DNA of 64,000 nt, from positions 39,566,712-39,630,711 of the forward strand of contig NC_077224.1 in the NCBI RefSeq assembly GCF_024763615.1, written 5' to 3'. Below the pieces are notes generated by a model. It was not told the DNA's origin. It ran no database searches and worked only from the letters and a program-made list of their open reading frames with translations. A program made the translations under genes and the position numbers. Source of the DNA: Phlebotomus papatasi (lineage: Eukaryota > Arthropoda > Insecta > Diptera > Psychodidae). Shown here piece after piece: positions 19,766-31,000 of this stretch. How positions within the stretch are numbered: position 1 is the stretch's first letter; every line of letters starts with the position of its first letter.

Positions 19766-22700
19766 TTATTCTTCTTCCAATGAATCTGGTATCAGCATTT
19801 TCTTAACCCTCTCATCCAAATCCCCTTTGCTGCCAATCAAATCAATTGGAAATCTTCCTCTGTTATCACGGACATTCTTCAGGGAGGCCATTCTGCTCAT
19901 AAGAACTTTTGCAGTTTGCATGTGTGCTCCCTGAGCAGCCCTGTGAAGGGCATTCTGTCCATCGGAATCTCTAGCATCCACTAGAGCTCCTTTCTCACAC
20001 AGAAACTCCACAATTTCCACTCTGCCCATCATTGAGGCCCGATGCAGTGGAGTTACACCTCCGTTTGTCACGCAATTGACATCCGCTCCAGCTGAAAGGA
20101 GCAATCGGCAGGCCTTCAAATGACCAGCCCGTGCGGCATAATGGAGAGCTGTATAGCCGGAATTGTCCCTATCATTTGTAGCTCCTCTTCTTATGGCACT
20201 TTCCAGGCGATCCAGATCATTGTAGAGAGCTGCAAAAAGTACACAAAAGAAGCTTTAAACCTTCTTTCATTTTTTTTTAAATGAAAAAATGAAAGAAAAA
20301 TTATTTATTTAAAAGGTAAGCTAAAAGAAATGGCAGGACGTCCCACACTGAGAGAAATACGAAAAAGTTAAAATAACCTTCCGGAAATGTTTATTTTACC
20401 CTGCAGTATTGAACCGAAATCGGTTTAAACCCTTTGTAGGTGTATTAGGGGTTAAAGTTACCCTTTTTCATGTTAATTTTACCCTTAAAAAGGTGTAAAA
20501 TTAACATTAAAAAATGTTGATATATTTTTACACCTAAAAAATGTTAAAGTTATGAGGAAAAAAAGTTAATCGCACCCCCGTTTTTTCTCAGTGCAGCATT
20601 GCGAATTGAACTCACGAGATAGAGCTCTTCGCGAAATATCTTTTTGGCTAATTTTGGTTAAAAATTGGTCACTTTAAAAATTGGTTAGAACGTTGAATGT
20701 TAGAATATTCTTGATATATTACATTGTCTTTGGATATAGACTATAGACAATGTATATTAGTAACATTTTTACGCACAAATAAAAACACTTAGGAAAAAAC
20801 GGGGGTGCGATTAACTTTTTTTCCTCATAACTTTAACACTTTTTAGGTGTAAAAATACATCAACATTTTTTAATGTTAATTTTACACTTTTTTAAGTTTA
20901 AAATTAACATGAAAAAGGGTAACTTTAACCCATATAGTAAAAAAATGTGTAAAATTTTACTACTATAATAGTGCAAAATCGACCATTTCAGTTGTTTAAT
21001 TTAAAAATGTTTAAAAAATGCACAACATTTTGGTAATTTATTGTCACGTGATTGAAAATTACCACTATTATAGTTGAAAAATTTTCAACAATCTTGTTTA
21101 ATTTGAAAATGTGTAAAATTTTAACACTATAATAGTGTGAAATCGGATAAATTAATTATTTAATTGCGATCTGTGTAAAATTTCTCACTGTTATAATCAT
21201 AAAAATTTTTCAACAATGTTTCGTGATTTAAAACTGTTTAACAAATTCTAAAAATTACCACTATTATAGTATGATTACAGTTTTTCACATTATTATAGTG
21301 TGAAAAATACACAACTTTATGGTATTATTTGTCACATGAACAAAAATTAACACTATCTATCTCTATCTAAAAATCTAAATCTATCTATTACAGTTTGATC
21401 ATAATTTTTAACACTATTATAGTGTGAAGCCCTGTGTATTTCAACCAAATTTGTTCAATTTTTAAACAAAAGTTGTTGAATTATGAGACAAAAGTTGTTG
21501 AATTTTTAAACAAAAGTTGTGTAAAAATTGTTGAATTTTCAATTAAGACTTATACTTCAGTCGAGATGCTTTTCATTGGGCAAAAATCATATAGAACATC
21601 AAATATTTATATGCATAATAAGTATATCGTGAAGATCCGAGCATCAGATGTAATCATTTCGTATTAGGGGGGATCCCGAGTACACGAAAAACCAATAGAA
21701 ATGTCTAAAAAGGCAAAAAAATCAAAATCTTCGAAATAAAAAGAAAATTCAACAATAAACAGAATTCAATAATTTTTGAATTTACACATAAAATTTCAAC
21801 ACCAAATTCAACATCTTGAAATTCAACAACTTTAAATTAAACACTTTTTCCAAATTTAACACTATAATAGTGGTGTGAAAGATTCAATTCAATTCAATTT
21901 GAAGTTTATTTCATGCCTAAAGATACAATGCTGTTCCTATTTAAGGCTATACAAAATATTATGCTAGTTAGATTACACACTATAATAGTGTTAATTGTTT
22001 TTATTGTGCATAACACACCTAAAAAGCATAATATTTACACCGTTTTCGCATGAATAATACAGGGTAAAATTAACATTTCCGGAATGTTATTTTAACTTTT
22101 TCGGATTTCTCTCAGTGAAGGAATACTCAGTAAAAATAAATAAATTACGGATACTTGACTAATTTGTTAAAGATTAGGACCGATATAACAGAGTTGGAAA
22201 TTTTAAGACCTCCAAAACATCCAAATATAACTAAATCTGTTGAAAAATAAGCCCTTCAAAGTGGTTGAACTTTGACCCTTAATAATTCAAAATGGCGATT
22301 TTCCGAGGTATGTATTAACAAAACATATTCAAGAATGAATGAGATTTATAGTGCCGTTTTCGAAATGTACTAAAAACATAGTTTTGGAGGGGATGGAGGT
22401 AGTGGGAGGAGGTGAATGGAAAAAGAACGTTTAGAGATATCCTTTTTTAATGGGGGTCACCGAAGATCGAACGTTGATATATCTTACCGTTTAAGCTTTA
22501 GGACGGTGACAAGTTAAAAAAAGCGGATTATACCTCTCTCTTTAAGTTCGAGCAGCAGTAAAATGAGGAAAACTTTCAGGTTTTTTGTGAGAGGTAAATC
22601 TGTATTAATATATCACAGTTCTCTATAAAAAAAATTAATATCTCAGGATCTAATCACATACAACCTGAGTAATTGTAAATTTGAACAAAATGTCTCATAC

Positions 22701-23353
22701 ACAAAAAATGTATCAATAACTCTTTCGTCTCTTTTGGGACTCTGAGTACCCAAAGCAGCATATGAATGTTCTGTGAAAAATAATGTTTTTTAATTATTCA
22801 GAACTGATAAAAATCCTATTCTTGTGGATGATTACAAACTATAAGGATGTCCAAATGTAAGATATTTTTTTGTAGGACCTCAATTAATTCCTGAGCTTAG
22901 ATATTTTTGATTAAAAAATGGTGAAATTGGCTTGCAGCATATGCTGCGGTCCGGAAAGAGATAACGGATTTTGGTCCAACAACATGGCATAGATCATAAA
23001 AACCAATTAAAACAGTGATCAGACTATTTATGCTTTAATTAGTGTTAAAATTAAAAAAGAAAAATCGGACGCTAACCAGAATTTATTACTGTAATTGGTT
23101 CAAAAATTCACTTTTAGCGAGACCTAAGCTATTTGCTAGCCTTTAAAAATAAATCTTAAAAAATATGATCTCTAGATGTGTTTAATCCTTGACCTTGAAA
23201 AAATATTATTGAGAATAATTTCAAAGATTAAAAATTACCTGCTGTCCAGATTCCTCTCTCAAAATCCATCTCGTCGAGCGTTTGAGCAGCTGCTGATGGG
23301 CGGCATTTGCACACTCCATCATTTCCTGACTCGTGCAAATGATGATCAGTCAT
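19766..23353 (-). CDS. ANKRD39: Ankyrin repeat domain-containing protein 39 (two exons)
   Basis: Exon 1 is 23353-23239 and exon 2 is 20229-19766, joined in frame (…ACAGCA G|CT CTC…) with donor GTAATT and acceptor TGCAG. The product has 192 residues, close to the usual length of about 180. The N-terminus has a CKC motif and the signature QTLDEMDFERGIWTA (about residues 23-37), which is what identifies ANKRD39 among many ankyrin proteins. Four ankyrin repeats follow: YTALHYAARAGHLKACRLLL, GVTPLHRASMMGRVEIVEFL, GQNALHRAAQGAHMQTAKVL, and a shorter last one with RGRFPIDL. It ends with an acidic tail EEE. The stop codon TAA falls within AATAAA on the minus strand, which may be chance. The protein is small, probably cytosolic or nuclear, and its function is poorly known. 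The 3 kb intron is full of nested MITEs. Confidence 0.93.
20346..20593 (-). mobile_element. MITE of the 'CACTGAGAGAAAT' family, 248 bp
   Basis: Ends CACTGAGAGAAATACG and CGTTTTTTCTCAGTG. The interior is AT-rich with repeated TTAATTTTACCC and GTGTAAAATTAACAT motifs. Complete relative at 48900-49152 and an interrupted one at 20786-22117. Confidence 0.75.
20935..22008. mobile_element. 1.07 kb insertion rich in ACTATAATAGT palindromes
   Basis: Bounded by CATA on both sides (20931-20934 and 22009-22012), a likely 4-bp target duplication, inside the split MITE. It contains at least nine copies of a short palindrome of the type CACTATTATAGTG or ACTATAATAGT: near 20952, 21062, 21122, 21190, 21258, 21290, 21410, 21858 and 21978. 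These are embedded in AT-rich units with AAATGTGTAAAATTTT. There is no long terminal inverted repeat and no convincing ORF. It also carries a reversed LINE tail at 21883-21975. I do not recognise the family. Confidence 0.6.
21883..21975 (-). repeat. LINE 3' tail ending in (TTGAA)n, reverse orientation
   Basis: On the minus strand it ends ATGAAATAAACTTCAAATTG and then runs into GAATTGAATTGAATC. This resembles the tail of the 30040-30274 fragment (AAATAAAGTGAATTGAATTG). Confidence 0.5.
22140..22610. repeat. Dispersed repeat, 'TTCAAAATGGCGATTTTCC' family
   Basis: Has AATTCAAAATGGCGATTTTC, then GTTTTGGAGGGGATGGAGG, GGTCACCGAAGATCGAACG and TTTAAGCTTTAGGACGGTG in the same order as 2605-2935 and 48720-49200. 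No terminal repeats were seen. Confidence 0.5.
22720..22960 (+). mobile_element. 240 bp repeat, 'AGCAGCATATG' family, copy 1
   Basis: Starts CTCTTTCGTCTCTTTTGGGA and ends GCGGTCCGGAAAGAG. It contains CCCAAAGCAGCATATGAATG near the left and TTGCAGCATATGCTGCGG near the right. It is nearly identical over its whole length to 60104-60343, where TTAA flanks both ends. Probably a small piggyBac-like MITE. Confidence 0.75.
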
Positions 23354-23622
23354 AATCGACTTCTTTCAAATCACTCTAAAACTATTATTTTTATCTAAAA
23401 AAAACCAATATAACAAACAAACACCTGAGTTTCTCGTTTTCTTTTTGCAAAAAACACACAATTATCTGGTACGAATTGAATACTTTAGAAAATAAAATTA
23501 AATACGAAATGTTCACAATATTTTAAGAAATACTTTTTTTTGTTGTTGTTGTGAAGAAAAACCGAACTACGGCACTAACTTTGTATATAATAGGATTAAA
23601 CAATTTAGCGATTGCATTTTAA

Positions 23623-23937
23623 TTAGACTTCCCTCTGCATTGTCCACACAATTTCAGTTTCACCAGTGCTACACACAACTTTGTATCCCAACTGGCTCAG
23701 GGCATTAATCACTTGAATAGGATGATTTTTTATCATCACTCCACCAACGACTTTGTTGGAGTCAGTGGAGAATTTCTGCGTAACTGCAGTTTCTTCCTCC
23801 TTACTGAGCCCAAAGACGCAACTGTCGAAGGCATGAAGAGATCCCTTCACAGCGATATACATGTAAGTGCCCTCATGGTGAATAGCTTGCACAGGAATTG
23901 GGATTATCTTGGTGCTCGCAGGACTCGTTGATTCCAT
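23623..23937 (-). CDS. GFRP-like protein (GTP cyclohydrolase I feedback regulator family), intronless
   Basis: A single open frame of 104 codons starts at the ATG at 23937. The C-terminal half reads HPIQVINALSQLGYKVVC then STGETEIVWTMQREV. This follows the pattern of the animal GTP cyclohydrolase I feedback regulatory protein (a PP-x-VL-x-x-L-x-x-x-G-[FY]-[KR]-V strand-helix, then T-G-x-x-x-x-x-VW-x-x-x-[KR]-E). The middle part TYMYIAVKGSL matches the N-terminal strand of that family. The first ~22 residues are extra. In vertebrates GFRP binds GTP cyclohydrolase I and mediates tetrahydrobiopterin inhibition and phenylalanine activation. That activity is not shown here. It lies 269 bp upstream of ANKRD39 on the same strand and is homologous to the gene at 28011-35091. 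The family call is good; function in this insect is inferred. Confidence 0.75.
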   Translation of the reverse strand: MESTSPASTKIIPIPVQAIHHEGTYMYIAVKGSLHAFDSCVFGLSKEEETAVTQKFSTDSNKVVGGVMIKNHPIQVINALSQLGYKVVCSTGETEIVWTMQREV

Positions 23938-24504
23938 GCTTAGAATGTTAATATGACTCCTTTGTGAAGAAACAATATTGTGGTGGAGGAAAAATATGTT
24001 TCAATTTTTGGAGGAATTTGTCATACACATAAAAGCAAAATTAAGCACTTAATAAGCAATGATATCATTAAATTAAAAAAATTATTTTATATATATATAT
24101 ATATTTTAAATTTATTATTAAAAATATGAACATCAGTATTAGAATAATACTTCCTCTCAAAAATCAACCAACCGAAAATGCGAGTATATCTTCAATTAAG
24201 AAAATATGAAATGGAAAAAGAATTAAATGGTAAGATAGAACATTGAAATTTGACATGTGCACAATTAATTTTGACGTCTAACGTGCTTACTAACATTATA
24301 AATAATAGAAAGTCGTGTTAATATTTAACCCAAACCTGACTGAAAATCGCTAAACTCAGTCGTGTGAATCAATAGAACGTTGTGTTATTCTTCAGAAATG
24401 TTTCGGTTTCGGTTCAATATCCTATCACGATCAATATTAGAACGGCATGCTAATATTTATCACAGGCGAGATATTTTTTCTACACAGAAAAAAAAATAAT
24501 TTGT

Positions 24505-24928
24505 AAAAATGTTCGTAAATGTTTGTGAATTTCTTTTGGGAACTTACAAAATACTCGTGAATCGTATAACCCACAAACAAGTTCGTAAAAGTGTGTACTT
24601 TTTCACCAACATCGTTGGTAACATGATCATTTGACGAACATTTTTCGTACTTTTACAACATTTGTTCGTAAATGTTCGCAAACACACAAAAAATGTTCGT
24701 AAAATTTTGTCATTTGTTCGTAAATTTTCATAAAATGTTCAGAAAAACATGGACAGGAAAACAAACATTTACGAACAAATGACAAAATTTTACGAACATT
24801 TTTTGTGTGTTACACGAACATTTACAAACAAATGTTTGTAAAAATACAAAAAGTGCTCGTCAAATGATCATGTTACGAATAATGTTTGTGAAAAAATTAC
24901 AAACTTTTACGAACTTGTTTGTGGGTAA
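24505..24928. mobile_element. Foldback element, ~420 bp, made of TTCGTAAA motifs
   Basis: Two arms of about 165 bp meet near 24745. CCCACAAACAAGTTCGTAAA at 24570 faces TTTACGAACTTGTTTGTGGG at 24907. ATGATCATTTGACGAACA at 24634 faces CTCGTCAAATGATCAT at 24856. Each arm itself repeats TTCGTAAA or TTTACGAA several times. No ORF. Confidence 0.75.
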
Positions 24929-25327
24929 AGAATCATTGAAAACAATTCCAAGATTCTTTCCTTTTTGGACGTAAGGAATAATAACAAGATTTTTTGGCAT
25001 ATACGATCTATGATTCAGGGGTTCTGCCGTTTACCTGATGAGTTCGGAAGTGCTAAGTCGGCAGCAGACGCTGCAAAGCATAATTAAGGAGAAATATATA
25101 ATTGAATTGATTTGAAATGAATAAGAAGGATGGGAGAGGGACGGAATCTTTCATAAAAAATTATTAGAGCTTGTAACTTTTTCGGATTAAGCAGAAGGTC
25201 ATTAATATTTGACCAACGGGAAACTACCTCAAGAAGAGAGTTAGAAAGTCTAATAGAAAGATTTTTTTTGGCGTCTGCATACCAGTTACGCTTAATAATA
25301 GCATGCTGTTTTAATAATTTTATTAAC

Positions 25328-26885
25328 GTACTGTCGTTGCGGGTGACTTTGCACTTGGGGGGTGACTTTGCACTCTGCTGTTCGTGAGACTTTCATTAAT
25401 TCTAGCACTTATTGATAGTCTTCGCCGATCTGGTCTACCATGTCAAAGTACATAGGGACATGTTATGTACCAAGTAAGGTACAATGATCCTCAAAAGTAT
25501 TCTTGTAGTTTCAGTAAGTCAGTAAAATGCTAATATAGGTATTTTGTCAAAAAACAGCTGCGTGAAAAAGTTATCTGAAGCTGCAATTCCAAAATCCATT
25601 TCAGAGTAGTAAATTGCCCAAATCTATTCTAAATTTATCTGGCTAGAATAATCCACTTCGATTTTGTTCATTATTTTTATTAAAATACTTTTTTTTCACT
25701 ATTATCTTCCTAAGAACGCATGATTTATGTTATAAAATTGCATATAATGGTCTTTCTAAAGCTTTATTATAGAAGTATTTAGCTAAAAATTATCCAATTT
25801 CTTGAGAACTCAAGATAAAATGACCGAGACAAGATAGTATGGTCGCCATCTTGATTTGACGTTTCTGTCCGCCATTTTGAATAACTGTCAAAACAAAAAT
25901 CTCATCCGATTGAGCTGAAATTTTAGTATGTTCTAGCTGATGTCAAGACCTTTTCAGAACATATATAAAATACGACCTAGGTCAAGCAATTGTCTGGATA
26001 CTGGGGCTCCGAGATCAAAATATTGACATTTTCATGAATACTGAACTACGGGGCGAGTTTTTTATCGAAACCATTAGAAAAAACAGCGCTAACGTTAGGC
26101 GATGAGATCTAACAAACAAACAAAAAGAAAAGTAATGTTTTTGTTTATAACAGCATGTTCTTTGAGGACTTGAAAATCTGTTTTTGCAAAGATGAAAAAA
26201 TAAAAAAAATAAATAAATGCACATTTTGTTTATTTATTTTTTTTTAAATATATAAGAGTAAATAAATATATAAAATAAAAGTCCCAATCATATTTAATGG
26301 TTATTGAGGCATTTCCTTTAGGTTTCAAAATTCAGGATTAGAAAATAAGGATCGCCAAAATTTGAATACTTCAAAATTTTAAACTTTGAGCATCTGTGTT
26401 TAGGTAATTGCTCGACCTAATTCGGAACAAAGATACATTTTGAAAAGGTATTTACATGAGATATAACATACTAAAATTTCAGCCCAATAGGACAAGTTTT
26501 AAGTTTTGACAGTTATTCTAAATGGCGGACAGAAACGTCAAATCAAGATGGCGACCACGTCATCTTGTAGGTCTCGTGCATCTTACCCTTAGATGTGAAG
26601 TTCTTTATTGTCGTTTATTATCAGAAATTGTTGATTTTTTAGTATTTATTAAAAAGTGCAAAGTCATCCGCACCTTATCCCAAGTGCAAGCCTTTTTTCT
26701 TGAATTTTTTTAACATAGTAAAATTTTATAAAATTAATGCTAGTGGTACAAAATCCATTCATTAACAACTGAATACAAATAATTTTATCCATTAACCCCC
26801 TTCCCTTTATTTTAACTATCCACTTTTAGAGGGTAAAGTTGAAAAACAGCGAAAAAACGTGGAAAGCCACTCGCAACGACGGTAC
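25328..26885. mobile_element. 1.56 kb inverted-repeat element with GTCGTTGCG ends
   Basis: Left end GTACTGTCGTTGCGGGTGAC, right end CACTCGCAACGACGGTAC. Inner inverted blocks include GCCATCTTGATTTGACGTTT, CTGTCCGCCATTTTGAATAA (about 25852-25892) facing ATTCTAAATGGCGGACAG, AAACGTCAAATCAAGATGGC (about 26515-26552). Long, discontinuous arms surround an AT-rich core with no transposase that I recognise. Confidence 0.7.
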
Positions 26886-27224
26886 CTGATTAAAGTCTTA
26901 ATTAAGGAGTATTAGAACGTCGTTTAGTATTTATCATGGACGTGATTATCGGCCGAGTCAAAGCACCAGCGTAGTAAATGTTAGTCGTATCGCAAATGTC
27001 ATAATATTTATTTGAAACCGTAATTATTCGTAAAAAACTGTAATAATTAATATCTATTACAAATAAGATTATTTTTTAATGGTGAACATGCAGTCATGAT
27101 AAATAATAGAACGCTGTGCTAATACATCATGGAAGTTAATTATTTTAAAAATTACATTTTTATAAAGTAATACTAATGTTTAATGAGCCAAGAATAAAAA
27201 TACTTTATATCAGAAAAGGAGTGG

Positions 27225-27430
27225 CAAAAGGTTCTATAGGCTTTCCGAGTCGAAGTGCTTAGATGCTACACCTCAAAAGTTTTAGCTTCATTTAACGTTT
27301 ACGGGTTCTCAACCGATTTAAACCGATTCCTAAATCACTCAAAAGATCTCACAAAATAGTTATAAAAGCAATAAAATAGATTTTCAGACTCTCTCTGTGA
27401 AATTCGAGTAGTAAAAATCATTGATCATTA
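27225..27430. repeat. Dispersed repeat, 'ACCGATTCATAAATCACTCA' family
   Basis: CGGGTTCTCAACCGATTTAA, ACCGATTCCTAAATCACTCA and AGCAATAAAATAGATTTTCA match the pieces at 46480-46560 and 46800-46910 in the same order. Shorter pieces are at 12655-12835 and 23085-23240. Confidence 0.5.
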
Positions 27431-28010
27431 AACGCAACAATAATTAATTCGATATATTGGTGTGATTTGTAGCTGATTTCCGCAGCTTTTCCTTCGTCAT
27501 TGTTTTGAACTTCAAAGCGGATCAAATTTTAATCAATAGTAAAATCAAGAGTTAATTTCCTAGAAATTAGTCACATTTTCTCTGAATTCAAAACAAACTT
27601 TATCAGTTCAGCTTGTATTAAAGAAAAATCCTTTGGTTTTTTTGTCACTATCTCCCAAAGGATTTGTTTATATTTAAATAATTGTTTCGTGACGCACAAA
27701 AGTGTTATCAAACATGCAACAGTGTCGTGTGAATATTTTGTAATTTATATTTATAGCAGTTGATTGATGTTTAGGGAGCAATTTTTAATAAAGCTTTTAT
27801 TTCACTCTTAAACAAAATGCAAAAACATGTCAAAAAATCAAGATAACAAAATGATTCTTATGCAAAATGATGTAATTAAATTCAAAATCCAATTCCCACA
27901 GTTAATGATAGTTAATGAAATGCAAATGATTCTTCTTCCAAGCGTAAACAATGTAAGAGCTTCTTATCCTGGCTATCATTTAATGATACTCACAGATTAT
28001 CAATGCAAAT

Positions 28011-31000
28011 TTATTCAGGCACATCCACTTTGTGCACACCAGAAAGGGATTCTCGGCCAAAATTGGCAATATTGTCCCTCTCACCCACAGTGGTATCCGT
28101 AAAGGGTTCTGGCTCTGAGAATTCCTTTCGCATAGTCCACATATACTCGTTATAGTCTTGTTTTACGGCCGTCGAAGATGACGCCACAACTCTATAGCCT
28201 AAGACCTAAATGACACGATAAAAATACCGTGCGAATTTTATTATAATTGGAATTTTTACGAGAATAGAAAAACACATTTAACAAAAAAAAAACCTTCGTC
28301 CACAAAGCAATAAAATAATCCGTGTACCAAAATTAATTAAATGAAAAAGAAAAGAAAGTGAACCAAATTCATCAGAATAAAATGTGGGGTTAATAGAAAA
28401 AAGTGCGCAATTTTTAAATCAAAATGAAAGAAATTGGGATAAGTGTTTCATTTTCTTTTGCAAAGAATAATACAACGAAAAGGTTGAATTTTTTTTTTTT
28501 GTGAGATAGATCAGACGAACAAACCTCAAGAGCTGTTAAAATTACACAGGGATGCTGCAAGTACACAATAGTCGACTCGTCACTATAGCCACCACAAGGA
28601 AATCTATTCAATTGTTCGATATCCGCCGCTAAAATTGCAAATTCAACAATAAAGAGAATTTTGAAATTTTGAGGCTAATGTCTCACAGCATTATCTACAA
28701 TCTACATGCCAAAATATTGCCTAAATATTCAATCAATCTACTTTCAAATAGATATTCTTATTAAACTTGAGATTTTTTTTCAATAGTAAAGAGGAAATAA
28801 CTATAAGCTTTTATTATATACAATATGAGAAGAAATAAAGGGGTACTCATACGAATAATCTCAAGAACATCTTAAGAATCGCAAAAACATTTTGCGAAAG
28901 ACTAAAAAAATATTGAAAACTCAAGAAATCCGGAACCTTGTCCCGTATGCAACCGGGCAAATACAACAAAAATTTACTGAACCCAAGAAAGACCATAGAA
29001 ACATATTGCGAAATTTAAGAATATTTGCTCTCAAAAAGTTTATCGAAATACGTGCGAGACACCCGATAAATTTTCCAAAAAAAAAAGACTGTAAAATATT
29101 CGAAAAAATGCGATAAACACGATAAAACTTTCACAAACGAAAGAAAATGAAAATGTTTTGCGAAACTTAAGAACGTTTGTAAAACCGAGAAACTCAAAAA
29201 GCTTCAAAAGACCAAAAAAATTTACAAGATACTCAAGAAACTGGCCGATAGACATAAAGATATTATAAAACCTGCATGATAAATTCAATTAAACTTTCAC
29301 GAAACCCCAGAAAAATAATTTAAGAAAAATCTTTTGCAGAAACGAAGAATCTTTATAGAAACTAAGAAATTTCTGAAAAAGTTTAGAAAAACTCAAATAA
29401 AACGATAAAAGACACTTTTGCGAAACCTAAGAACGCTTACAAGAACCGGGAGATTTAATTATTTTAACGATATCAAAGAAAACGAAAAAATACAATAAAT
29501 CCGATATATTTATTGATAAACTCAAAAATTTTATGAAAACCAATAAACATTAAAAAACTGTTGCAAAAACCAAAAGAGTTTGATAATAAGAAGTTTTTCG
29601 ATCTAAAAGGTATCCAAGAAAGCTTCCATTAAAACATAGAAACTCAAGGAGAATTTACATTTAGCGAAACCTAAAAAAAATCTTTTTCATGAAACTCGAG
29701 ATATCTAAGAAATTTCTTTAAAAACACTCAAAGAGTATCATAAACGTTAAAAAAAAAGAAATTCTTGTTTTGTGAGATTTGAGTATGAGTTGCCCCTTGG
29801 AAGAAGTGCTTTACAGGAATAATTCATTTACTAAGGAAAGAAATGATTCAGATTTTTATTTTGACTCAAAGATGATGATTATTGTTCATTGTTTGTGCTT
29901 TTGCAAAAAGAATTTGTACAGATTTTTGAATATACAGTGCAGTGAATAACCTTTTTCTACATTTTAACCCTACAATAATTTAATTTAAATATTTACTTAA
30001 TTGAAAATTTTGAAAAATAACAATTCCCGTAATAATTGCCGTAACGTGTGCCTGGTTCAGGGAGTCGTAATTTTCGCAACTCCATACTTGTGGAGGGTGT
30101 TATTCTCTGGAACGCTTTACCAAGGGAGCGAAAGAGGGGGCTTATCTTGAGTCATGTGGTCTCCATTAACAACTCGTCCTAACTTATTATATAGGGCCAA
30201 ACTTTGTTCAGAGGACAGTTTGTCCTAAGGATTTTGAAATAAAGTGAATTGAATTGAATTGAATAATTCACTAATTTCTATTTCTAAACTACTTGAACTT
30301 TGGAATTGGATTTTGGCTTTCGGGATTGTTGGCCATTCGGGATTTTGGCTTTCTGGGTTTTGACCGGCACCCGTTAAGTTATCCATTTTCAATCAATTTC
30401 AATCTTTAATCATAAAACAGTACATTTTATAAATAGATTTTTTTAAAATAAAATTTCTTTCCCATTATTTCTAACTAGGGTAAATGTCCTAATTCAAAAC
30501 CATTTCCAGACGCTTTAACTTTGACAGAAGATTTAACACATTAAGTTCATTTTTTTCCTGAAGAGAATTACATAAATTTGCTCCTTGACTCTTCTAGAAT
30601 GCTACTGTTTAGTGAAATTTAGATATAATTTGAAAACTTCTTAAATGCAAGAAAAATACGCGAGAGTAAAATGCTTCTATTGGAAACATATTAATCCAAA
30701 TGGAGACAAGGGAAATTTTCTAATTGGAGACAAACACTGTAAGTGAAACCGCGACTAAAGGCTTCCAAAATCTTGTTGAGTTACTCCTGAGTGCAGGATT
30801 TGTTCTTATTCCTAGTCTTTTCTCCTTTCCCATCTAAAACAATAAGAAAATTTCTCCAAAAAATCATATTTCTGGTGTTTCCTATTGAAGCATTTGCAGA
30901 GAGTTCTGAAAAACTTTTTTGTTCACGGAATAGGTAATTATTTCATTTGAAAACTTCACGTACCGTTAAGAATAAAGATTAGCACTTAATTTGACTAAAA

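Larger units (their letters stand above)
20786..22117 (+). mobile_element. MITE of the 'CACTGAGAGAAAT' family, split by a 1.07 kb insertion
   Basis: The left part (20786-20934) matches the first ~150 bp of the 48900-49152 copy. The right part (22009-22117), from CATAACACACCTAAAAAG to TTTCTCTCAGTG, matches its remainder. The intervening 20935-22008 is foreign and is listed separately. Confidence 0.8.
23938..28010. other. Region between the two GFRP-like genes
   Basis: No coding exon was recognised. It contains an AT dinucleotide run at about 24088-24106, the foldback element at 24505-24928 and the 1.56 kb inverted-repeat element at 25328-26885. The stretch 26890-27820 is AT-rich, with one piece of the ACCGATT repeat at 27225-27430. 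The open frame at 27827-28102 is antisense to the last exon of the next gene and is not counted. Confidence 0.55.

Noticed and set aside
19646..23937. ANKRD39 as gankyrin (PSMD10) and as part of a joint transcript with the 23.6 kb GFRP-like frame
   Set aside because: The TLDEMDFERGIW signature and length fit ANKRD39. The GFRP-like frame has its own start and stop, separated from the ANKRD39 ATG by 269 bp.
27827..28102. Plus-strand frame of 91 codons
   Set aside because: It is antisense to the last exon of the second GFRP-like gene, which has clear homology and splice sites. The plus frame shows no similarity.
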